Under the pieces are notes generated by a model. It saw nothing but the letters and a program-made list of their open reading frames with translations, made no database searches and was not told the origin of the DNA. Both the position numbers and the translations under genes were made by a program. Below, in pieces: positions 57,888-64,000 of a stretch of DNA of 64,000 nucleotides (positions within the stretch are counted from its first letter, which is position 1; every line of letters starts with the position of its first letter). Source of the stretch: Aliikangiella maris (GTDB lineage Bacteria; Pseudomonadota; Gammaproteobacteria; Enterobacterales; Kangiellaceae); contig NZ_JBFDAH010000018.1 of assembly GCF_040719265.1 (NCBI RefSeq), forward strand, positions 1 to 64,000, read 5' to 3'.

Positions 57888-59054
57888 CTAATGTGCGGCG
57901 TTCATTGCCAATCGAGCCATACCATTTAATAACCGAATTAAAGTGCGAAAAGCATGATAAATTGAAGCAAGGGTTAAAGTCGGTAACGCCAAGCCAGAAT
58001 AACCACATATTCTTAACACATAGCTAACAATTTTGGCGACTAGTCCTTTATTTTCGGTAGAAACATGCGCCGCTTTATCTAATAAATAAGAAATCTGATC
58101 TAAAGGTGTCATGACGCCCATTCCTGCCGTAATAAATGCCTGAAAACTGAGCTTAAATACTTTACGCGACATATAATTGAGAGCCACATTTAAAATCGAT
58201 AATTTGGCTAATGAAAGACCACCGCCACCGGCATTTTCCATCGCCTTTACCCAACCTTGATAACGACTATTCCAGGTTGGATGCGGACGCTTTAAATCAA
58301 GCCATGTTTTTCCACTCACACTCTTTGCATATTGCAGCATTGAATGTTTCATTGGATTAAAAGCAAATCCATCACAACCAATATAGCACTCTCCAGTAGG
58401 TAACGGCACATGTACAAACGGCCATAACGGCAGCATAGCTACCGGATCACTGGAATGATAAACACGATGAATATTATCTTTACCCAATAAACGATGGCTA
58501 CTGAGTTTTTGCGCAAAGCCCTGGGTGCCCACGCGTGGGCAACCAAACGTATAAAGTACCGTTTGTGTAGCTTGGCTGCTATGTATAATACTGTCAGCTG
58601 CTAGTGTCGCGAGCGCGCCACCTAAGCTATGCCCAACACAATGAATCACCTCGGGGCGGTGTATGCTAATAAAGCGGTGAATATTACTTTTAAATGAGGC
58701 AAAGTTTCTGACAAAACCACTATGCGCAACCGAACCCGTCCCCGTACCACGTGGTGATGGATTAAGATCGGTAAGTACGTCCTGAAAAGTAGCAGTGCCA
58801 CGACAAGCTAATAATGCTTGATTTTCAAATCGGCCTTTGCCCATTGCCAAAACGCCAAAGCCAATTGAGGTTTTAAAGCCGAAGGCCCCCGCTTTTCCAG
58901 AAAATAATTCACTACTATTATGATCCGACCTAAATAACTCCGAAATTTCATATTCTTGATATACACTAAATAAATCATTACTTCCCCTAAATTCGTATGC
59001 CGTTCGTGCTGCATTTGCTGCTTCGTTCGGTTTTAGTAATGTTTTTACCATCAT
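57888..59054 (-). CDS. class 3 lipase-family protein without a signal peptide, possible effector
   Basis: A 388-residue alpha/beta hydrolase of the lipase class 3 family. LLACRGTATFQDVLTDLNPSP is the oxyanion and lid-region signature. The nucleophile is Ser143 in IHCVGHSLGGALATLAAD, the acid is probably Asp203 in HSSDPVAMLPLWPFVH and the base His237 in NPMKHSMLQY. The last about 110 residues are hydrophobic, with several amphipathic or membrane-like helices (VLRICGYSGLALPTLTLASIYH), unlike simple lipases. No Sec signal is visible, so export by a type VI or similar system, or cytoplasmic action, would be needed. It follows four tandem paralogues on the same strand, the nearest 27 bp away. A phospholipase effector is my inference. 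Confidence 0.75.
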   Translation of the reverse strand: MMVKTLLKPNEAANAARTAYEFRGSNDLFSVYQEYEISELFRSDHNSSELFSGKAGAFGFKTSIGFGVLAMGKGRFENQALLACRGTATFQDVLTDLNPSPRGTGTGSVAHSGFVRNFASFKSNIHRFISIHRPEVIHCVGHSLGGALATLAADSIIHSSQATQTVLYTFGCPRVGTQGFAQKLSSHRLLGKDNIHRVYHSSDPVAMLPLWPFVHVPLPTGECYIGCDGFAFNPMKHSMLQYAKSVSGKTWLDLKRPHPTWNSRYQGWVKAMENAGGGGLSLAKLSILNVALNYMSRKVFKLSFQAFITAGMGVMTPLDQISYLLDKAAHVSTENKGLVAKIVSYVLRICGYSGLALPTLTLASIYHAFRTLIRLLNGMARLAMNAAH

Positions 59055-59081
59055 CTAACTCCTTAATTATTCAAATAGATA

Positions 59082-59543
59082 TTAATCTTTAGTTTTAACA
59101 CCTAAAATAGTTGCTATTCCTCGAAATAAACGACTAACTTCTATACCCAACATTATTCTTTGCTGCTTCTCTTCAGGTTCAAGCCAATTGCAATTCACTT
59201 CGATAGGTGTCATTTTTGCATCCTCTTCATAGGCAATTTCACAGCCATGACATAAACAATCTTTTGTTAATTTCCACGCCAATTTTTCTTCGCTTTGATA
59301 TTCGATTCTAATTTCTTGAAATGAACGCGGCTCCATAAATGGACGAAAAATCCAGATTTTCATCGGTGAAAATTCAAATTGTCCGTCATCATCAGTAATC
59401 GTATAATCTTTATGAACTTTATCAGTAGCTAGATCATGTGCGGTTCGAATCAACTTTGCCCCCACCAACGGTGTACCATTATCATGCACCCGCCCCTTAA
59501 CCGCAGAAAACAAATAAAACTGAAAATAATCTAAAAAAGCCAT
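59082..59543 (-). CDS. DUF6795-like protein, paralogue A (adjacent to lipase gene)
   Basis: 153 residues, the paralogue nearest the lipase gene. From memory it fits Pfam DUF6795. Residues 9-30 (YLFSAVKGRVHDNGTPLVGA) resemble the start of a carboxypeptidase-regulatory-like beta sandwich. It has TAHDLATDKVHKDYTITDDD where B, C and D read TAQDAFN. The middle (MKIWIFRPFMEPRSFQEIRI) and the CLCHGCEIAYEEDAKMTPIEV block are shared with paralogue D. A short hydrophobic C-terminus (FRGIATILGV) closes it. No cleavable signal peptide is convincing. Function is unknown; a partner or immunity role towards the lipase is inferred from position. Confidence 0.72.
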   Translation of the reverse strand: MAFLDYFQFYLFSAVKGRVHDNGTPLVGAKLIRTAHDLATDKVHKDYTITDDDGQFEFSPMKIWIFRPFMEPRSFQEIRIEYQSEEKLAWKLTKDCLCHGCEIAYEEDAKMTPIEVNCNWLEPEEKQQRIMLGIEVSRLFRGIATILGVKTKD

Positions 59544-59550
59544 CTATCAT

Positions 59551-60075
59551 TTACCTAAATACTTGTACTAATTTTATATTAAAATATATCATTTTTAATA
59601 CTGCTACCGTTTTGGTTGTTGTTGCGTTTTTTTCTAAAATAGTAGCAATACCAAAACTAACAGCATATACTTTTCTTTCCTTAATAATTTTTTGCTTTTT
59701 ATCTTCCGAGTTTTTCCAATCACAATCTATTTCAATAGGTATCATCTTTGCATCTTCTTCGTATGCTATTTCTCCATAATGATGTAAGTTATGCTTAGTC
59801 ATATCCCAAGCCAACTTTTTAATACCTTTATATTCAACCTCTATCTTTTGAAATACGAGAGGCTCTAATAAAAGTCGAAAACCCCAGATTTTTATGAATG
59901 AAAGCTCAAATTGCCCTTCACTATCGGTATAAGCATAATCTGTATAAGTTTTACCATTAAATGCATCCTGCGCTGTGCGAGTGAGTTTAGCCCCCACCAA
60001 CGGCGTACCATTATCATGCACCCGCCCCTTAACCGCAGAAAACAAATAAAACTGGAAATATTTAAAAAAATTCAT
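59551..60075 (-). CDS. DUF6795-like protein, paralogue B
   Basis: 174 residues when started at ATG 60075 (MNFFKYFQFYLFSAVKG), which lines up with the paralogues; the frame from 60144 would add 23 residues without counterpart. Its N-terminal 45 residues match C and D (TAQDAFNGKTYTDYAYTD). The middle is more diverged (IKIWGFRLLLEPLVFQKIEV; NLHHYGEIAYEEDAKMIPIEI) and lacks the CLCHGC cysteines. The C-terminus runs on for about 20 residues beyond the others with NATTTKTVAVLK and a hydrophobic end. It is 7 bp from paralogue A. Confidence 0.7.
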   Translation of the reverse strand: MNFFKYFQFYLFSAVKGRVHDNGTPLVGAKLTRTAQDAFNGKTYTDYAYTDSEGQFELSFIKIWGFRLLLEPLVFQKIEVEYKGIKKLAWDMTKHNLHHYGEIAYEEDAKMIPIEIDCDWKNSEDKKQKIIKERKVYAVSFGIATILEKNATTTKTVAVLKMIYFNIKLVQVFR

Positions 60076-60153
60076 GCCATATTTATTTCTTACTAACAAA
60101 ACCACATTATTTTTATTGATTCGTATGCAACATACGCCGCCCAACCATTCGAA

Positions 60154-60615
60154 CTAATCTTTATTTTTAACATTTAAAATAGTAGCAAAACCTAATAGCA
60201 AAGTCGTTGCATCAATACTCAAAAGGATTTTTTGAATCTTATTTTCAGAAGAGCTCCAGTTACAATCTACTTCAATCGGTGTTGTTTTAGCTTTATGACT
60301 AAAAGCAATTTCACAGCCATGCGTAAAGTCTCGTTTTGTCATTTCCCAAGCTAATTTTTCTTTTCCTTGATATCTAACTTTTATTTCTTGAAATGAACGA
60401 GGTTCAATAAATGGTCGAAATATCCAAATTTTTATCGGTGCAAACTCAAAATAACCGTCGTCATTGGTATAAGCATAATCTGTATAAGTTTTACTATTAA
60501 ATGCATCTTGCGCTGTACGAGTGAGTTTAGCCCCCACCAACGGCGTACCATTATCATGCACCCGCCCCTTAACCGCAGAAAACAAATAAAACTGAAAGTA
60601 ATCTAAAAAAGCCAT
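60154..60615 (-). CDS. DUF6795-like protein, paralogue C
   Basis: 153 residues. The N-terminus through TAQDAFNSKTYTDYAYTNDDG is nearly identical to B and D at the protein level. The middle, IKIWIFRPFIEPRSFQEIKV, is close to A and D. It has DFTHGCEIAFSHKAKTTPIEV, keeping one of the cysteines, and ends LLGFATILNVKNKD. There is no signal peptide, and it sits about 80 bp upstream of paralogue B's chosen start. Unknown function, same proposed role as the others. Confidence 0.72.
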   Translation of the reverse strand: MAFLDYFQFYLFSAVKGRVHDNGTPLVGAKLTRTAQDAFNSKTYTDYAYTNDDGYFEFAPIKIWIFRPFIEPRSFQEIKVRYQGKEKLAWEMTKRDFTHGCEIAFSHKAKTTPIEVDCNWSSSENKIQKILLSIDATTLLLGFATILNVKNKD

Positions 60616-60680
60616 TTTTCTTTTATTTATAAAATCAAAAAATTAGTATCTTTATTACTCATCATATTGCTAATATTATT

Positions 60681-61145
60681 TCAATTTATTTTCATCGGCA
60701 CACCTAATAATGTTCCTATACCTATAAAATATTTTGAAACTATTTTCTTTTTTATAATACTTTGCTTTTTATCTTCAGAATTTTGCCAATTGCAATCAAC
60801 TTCAACTGGTGTCATTTTTGCGTCTTCTTGGTAAGCAATTTCACAACCATGACATAAACATCCCTTTGTTAACTTCCATGCCAGCTTTTCTTCACTTCGA
60901 TATTCGATTCTAATTTCTTGAAATGAGCGTGGCTCCATGAAAGGACGAAAGATCCAGATTTTCATCGGTAGAAATTCAAATTGTCCGTCATCATCAGTAA
61001 TCGCATAATCTGTATAAGTTTTACCATTAAATGCATCCTGCGCTGTTCGAGTGAGTTTAGCCCCCACCAACGGCGTACCATTATCATGCACCCGTCCCTT
61101 AACCGCAGAAAACAAATAAAACTGAAAGTAATCTAAAAAAGCCAT
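60681..61145 (-). CDS. DUF6795-like protein, paralogue D (first of the array)
   Basis: 154 residues, the most upstream copy in transcription order. Its first 45 residues resemble B and C (TAQDAFNGKTYTDY), while its middle (MKIWIFRPFMEPRSFQEIRI, then CLCHGCEIAY) resembles A, so it looks mosaic. The C-terminus diverges (IIKKKIVSKYFIGIGTLLGV). The coding DNA for the first 40 residues is almost identical among all four copies. A promoter for the whole array probably lies in the 298-bp spacer upstream, but none was identified. Confidence 0.72.
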   Translation of the reverse strand: MAFLDYFQFYLFSAVKGRVHDNGTPLVGAKLTRTAQDAFNGKTYTDYAITDDDGQFEFLPMKIWIFRPFMEPRSFQEIRIEYRSEEKLAWKLTKGCLCHGCEIAYQEDAKMTPVEVDCNWQNSEDKKQSIIKKKIVSKYFIGIGTLLGVPMKIN

Positions 61146-61443
61146 AGCAAAGTTATCAGACTAAAAGCCAATTAAGTGATATTAAGTATAATAAAAGAAG
61201 GGCGTTAATCAGTAATCAAAGAAAAGAAAGACAGCTACAACAATAGCAAAAGTAATAACTATAAAAAGTCCAGTTGTATCCCGATTCCATTGAGATTAAT
61301 CCCTCATTTTAAAAATCCTCTGAATAAGTATTTATTTATATGCTATTAAGTAAACTGGTACGAGCTTACGCGAATCAAACATAAAAAAATAAGAAATGGT
61401 TCACAAAATAGCATAGTTTCGGTTAATGAAATATGTTAATGAC
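61146..61443. other. spacer upstream of the DUF6795-like array
   Basis: A 298-bp spacer on the same strand between the beta-barrel-like gene's stop and paralogue D. No ORF or hairpin was recognised; it presumably carries the array promoter. Confidence 0.4.
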
Positions 61444-62574
61444 TTAGTCTTCAAAACGAATTTCAAATCGAAAAATAACGCCCGGCGTCATTTGCTTACG
61501 AATTTCGCCAGGAAGTGGTTTCCAACGCACTTCTGGTTCTATTTCTAAATATAACCACTTTACCGGTAACTGACGTCGATAGCGTATTGCCACTCGATAT
61601 TCATCAATTTCATACTCAGCTTGCGTTTTTCCCTTGACAGAAAAGTCATATGAAGTCCAGCTTTCGGCTGCGGCATGATTAATAATTGAAAATTGACTGC
61701 GCCACTCATTGCCTTCACTTTTTTCAGCTCTTAATATTGAATACTTCCAGCGCATTAAATTATTTGTATCCATAATTTTATCCATCTCTAATTTAAATCG
61801 ACTGCCATAACCCAGTGAGTCTTGCCAAAAGACAGAGGTTTCATTTTTTAATAATAAAGATGGCGTTTGCAATAATCGATAGACATGACGAGCGCGAACA
61901 AAAGGTTCAACACCAGAAGTAATACCTATTCGCATATCATAACTGGAACGCTTATTTGCAACCGCTTCATAATTTAATGCGGCCGATGATTTTTCTTCTT
62001 TACCTTGGGTATTAAGCCAGCTATCAAGGCTATCTTGTGAGCCATCAACAATACTTTCATCTTGTTCTGAAAAAATTAAGCTCAATCGCTTATTAATTTT
62101 TGGCAGATGAACTTTGGCTTTTAATTTAGCAGAAAAATCCATCGTATTGGTTTTCTGCCAATGCGATTGACTAACTAACCTTAAGTAATCATAGCTGGCT
62201 CTGTCTAACGCTTCACTTTGTCCAAAAAATTGATCAATAAAGTTAGCAAATTCAACCGCCGATTGATAAATAACTTCACGACTATCTTGTTCTTCTCGTT
62301 GCTTTTGCTGTTGTTCATCTTGCTGTTTGCTTTGCGGTTTGACGACGGTTGCCTGATTATTTATTAGCACAGTTTCAGCATGATTTTCTGCTCGCTTAAT
62401 CTGTTTTTGCTCAGCAAGTTTTCTATCCTCAAAACCGTTACCACTATTAATAAAGTCAGTTTGCACCGATGACTCATACGTCCATCCAGTCAAAGGAAAA
62501 ACGATAGAGATAATCCATAAAACAAATAATCTGTTTATCAAGCCTAATTTTTTCCTACTTTTAAAGTTATTCAT
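61444..62574 (-). CDS. putative outer-membrane beta-barrel protein of unknown function
   Basis: A 376-residue protein. It begins with a basic segment and hydrophobic stretch (LINRLFVLWIISIVFPLTGWTYESS) that looks like a signal peptide. A Gln/Lys/Glu-rich low-complexity part follows (about 50-95). Residues about 145 to the end alternate aromatic and charged residues in amphipathic strands (YDMRIGITSGVEPFVRARHVY, RYRRQLPVKWLYLEIEPEVRW), and the final FRFEIRFED resembles the C-terminal signature of outer-membrane barrels. I do not recognise a named family. Its relation to the array downstream is unclear; the 298-bp gap argues against one operon. Confidence 0.6.
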   Translation of the reverse strand: MNNFKSRKKLGLINRLFVLWIISIVFPLTGWTYESSVQTDFINSGNGFEDRKLAEQKQIKRAENHAETVLINNQATVVKPQSKQQDEQQQKQREEQDSREVIYQSAVEFANFIDQFFGQSEALDRASYDYLRLVSQSHWQKTNTMDFSAKLKAKVHLPKINKRLSLIFSEQDESIVDGSQDSLDSWLNTQGKEEKSSAALNYEAVANKRSSYDMRIGITSGVEPFVRARHVYRLLQTPSLLLKNETSVFWQDSLGYGSRFKLEMDKIMDTNNLMRWKYSILRAEKSEGNEWRSQFSIINHAAAESWTSYDFSVKGKTQAEYEIDEYRVAIRYRRQLPVKWLYLEIEPEVRWKPLPGEIRKQMTPGVIFRFEIRFED

Positions 62575-62951
62575 ATTGTTAATTTAAACGTTTTTCAAAG
62601 TAACGACTTTGTCCATCTTAAAACGGGTTAAGTTGCCATTTTGTTAAACCACAACCTGGTCAATTTAAGCTTCAATATCTATGCGCTTTAACATTCATTT
62701 ACGTCATATGAGTTTCAGCGTTCAACCGACTTTGCTTTACCGACTCATTAACCTACCCTATTTTTCGCTTTCCTTACCATTTGTCTGCTAGCATCAAGTC
62801 AAATCGGCCAAAATATAGTTGATTTATTATTATTGCTTATGCAACAATATGCTAGATAGTTGAATTGGCCAATTCCTGGCTTTGCGCACAAAATAAACAG
62901 CTAGAAACAATAATAACTAAATTAATGAAATAATAAACATAAGGGTAAGCC
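62575..62951. other. divergent control region, nothing recognised
   Basis: A 377-bp spacer between the divergent barrel-like gene and the nitroreductase gene. No operator or ORF stands out. Confidence 0.4.
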
Positions 62952-63626
62952 ATGCAAGAACATGACTCAAGAGCACTGCCTGATTATATTGAATATCCAC
63001 CGCAAGAAATGCTGCAACGCTCTGCTAATTTTTATCAGGAAATAAAACGCCGTCATACTGTTCGAGAATTCTCTGATCGACCGGTTGAAAAAAGTATTAT
63101 TGAAAACTGTATTAAAGCCGCTGGAACAGCACCAAGCGGTGCTAACCATCAACCCTGGCATTTTTGTGTGATTAGTAATCCACAAATTAAATCAGCTATT
63201 CGTGAAGCCGCAGAAAAAGAAGAAGTAGCTTTTTATGAGGGACGCGCGGGAGAGGAATGGTTAGATGCACTTAATCCATTGGGTACCGATGCCCACAAGC
63301 CTTATTTAGATAAAGCGCCTTATTTGATTGCAATTTTTGCTCAACAGCGCGGAGGTGTGAGCGTTGAAGATGATCGCAAAAATTATTATGTGCGTGAATC
63401 TGTTGGCATAGCGACCGGATTTTTAATTAATGCACTCCATGCCAGCGGTCTGGCAACACTAACCCATACGCCAAAACCAATGACATTTTTAAATGATATT
63501 TGTCAAAGACCAAAATCAGAGAAAGCTTATATTTTGTTAGTAACCGGTTATCCGGCAGAAAGTGCAACCGTGCCAGAACATGCCTTAATCAAAAAATCAC
63601 TTGATGAAATCGCCAGTTTTATATAA
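62952..63626 (+). CDS. nitroreductase-fold flavoprotein related to iodotyrosine deiodinase
   Basis: 224 residues. The FMN-binding start RRHTVREFSDRPVEKSIIEN and AGTAPSGANHQPWHFCVI match the iodotyrosine deiodinase (IYD) branch of the nitroreductase superfamily. In human IYD the substrate lid uses Glu157, Tyr161 and Lys182. Here Glu91, Tyr95 and Lys116 keep the identical spacing (E-x3-Y, then x20-K) in EVAFYEG and DAHKPYLDKAP. The rest (GIATGFLINALHASGLATLTHTPKPM, VTGYPAESATVPEHA) also follows IYD. It would reductively dehalogenate a halotyrosine or similar phenol. The AGGG-like site before the ATG is weak. It is a single gene, followed by a terminator. Confidence 0.85.
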   Translation: MQEHDSRALPDYIEYPPQEMLQRSANFYQEIKRRHTVREFSDRPVEKSIIENCIKAAGTAPSGANHQPWHFCVISNPQIKSAIREAAEKEEVAFYEGRAGEEWLDALNPLGTDAHKPYLDKAPYLIAIFAQQRGGVSVEDDRKNYYVRESVGIATGFLINALHASGLATLTHTPKPMTFLNDICQRPKSEKAYILLVTGYPAESATVPEHALIKKSLDEIASFI

Positions 63627-63657
63627 CTGAATAAGGTAATTTTGATAAATTAATCTA

Positions 63658-63717
63658 AAGAACAATTAGTCAAGTAAATACGCCGTTTGTTAAAAGACTA
63701 ATTGTTCTTAGTTTTTT
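63658..63717 (+). terminator. terminator after the nitroreductase gene
   Basis: AAGAACAATTAGTC (63658-63671) pairs perfectly over 14 bp with GACTAATTGTTCTT (63696-63709), and the T-run at 63712-63717 follows. The loop is long (24 nt), but the pairing and position are convincing. Confidence 0.65.
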
Positions 63718-64000
63718 AAAACCAATGCAGATGCTTATTTTATAATCTACAACGGCTTTGATACTTTATTTGACTTTACTAATGCTTTGCTTACTTAAGT
63801 TTACTATTTTTAATGATTAACTTTTAAACAACATATCAAGTCGCTGAATACCCCACAGTTGAAATAACAACAATTTTGTCAACAAGGTTAAACAAAAGCA
63901 TCTAGGTAGTACTCTCAATTAAAGTTATATAAGGCTTTTGCAACAAAAATACAGTTTCTTTAAACTTCATTCAAAAGCGATAAATAAACACAAGCAAAAA
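63718..64000. other. intergenic DNA to the window end
   Basis: AT-rich sequence after the terminator. No ORF, RNA gene or repeat was recognised in the final 283 bp. Confidence 0.45.

Noticed and set aside
1..64000. tRNA genes, CRISPR arrays and insertion sequences
   Set aside because: I looked for TWC-arm-like GGTTCGAATCC sequences, regularly spaced direct repeats with unique spacers, and transposase motifs with terminal repeats, and found none.

Overview
This window reads as chromosomal DNA of a free-living, low-GC gammaproteobacterium. The evidence is the gene content: RlmKL as one fused methyltransferase, MsrPQ, SohB, FadR next to NhaB, PrkA-YeaH-SpoVR, TesA divergent from an YbbA/YbbP-type exporter, enteric-type TrpE and a TrpC-TrpF fusion. 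A marine relative of Kangiellaceae/Oceanospirillales is my guess, not something the sequence proves. Coding density is moderate, intergenic spacers are AT-rich, and I see no tRNA, rRNA, CRISPR array, insertion sequence or prophage.

Layout. 1-833 is a spacer with three copies of a GCGCGCATTATA motif spaced 113 bp apart. 834-11000 holds an AIM24-like protein, msrQ/msrP, two small proteins, a glutaredoxin-like protein, rlmL and a large hybrid histidine kinase. 11000-19400 holds pyrD, topA, an ABC exporter pair and tesA. 19700-27240 is amino-acid catabolism and uptake: methionine gamma-lyase, three arginine-succinyltransferase pathway genes (astC divergent from astA and astB) and a cation symporter gene broken by a frameshift. 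A 1.1 kb AT-rich spacer precedes a MarR regulator with a cysteine cluster. 29269-35420 carries an S9 peptidase, a thiopurine methyltransferase, sohB and a large lipoprotein lipase. 36225-40949 is the prkA-yeaH-spoVR stress operon. 41102-48788 contains fadR/nhaB, putP, gshA and a DUF2802-cheW pair.

The best regulatory feature is at 49241-49607. Two complete trp attenuators stand in tandem, each with a leader peptide containing Trp-Trp-Trp, a 1:2 hairpin, an antiterminator and an intrinsic terminator. They precede an operon of a type I-beta DAHP synthase followed by trpE, trpG, trpD, trpCF, trpB and trpA, so entry into the shikimate pathway and the whole tryptophan branch appear to sit behind two serial Trp-sensing gates.

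The most accessory-looking region is 57888-61145: a class 3 lipase without a signal peptide, preceded by four tandem paralogues of a small DUF6795-like protein that share a nearly identical N-terminal segment and show mosaic relationships. This could be a lipase effector with an expanded set of cognate (immunity or partner) proteins; the role is inferred. The window ends with a putative outer-membrane beta-barrel protein and a nitroreductase-fold protein that keeps the Glu/Tyr/Lys substrate-lid triad of iodotyrosine deiodinase.
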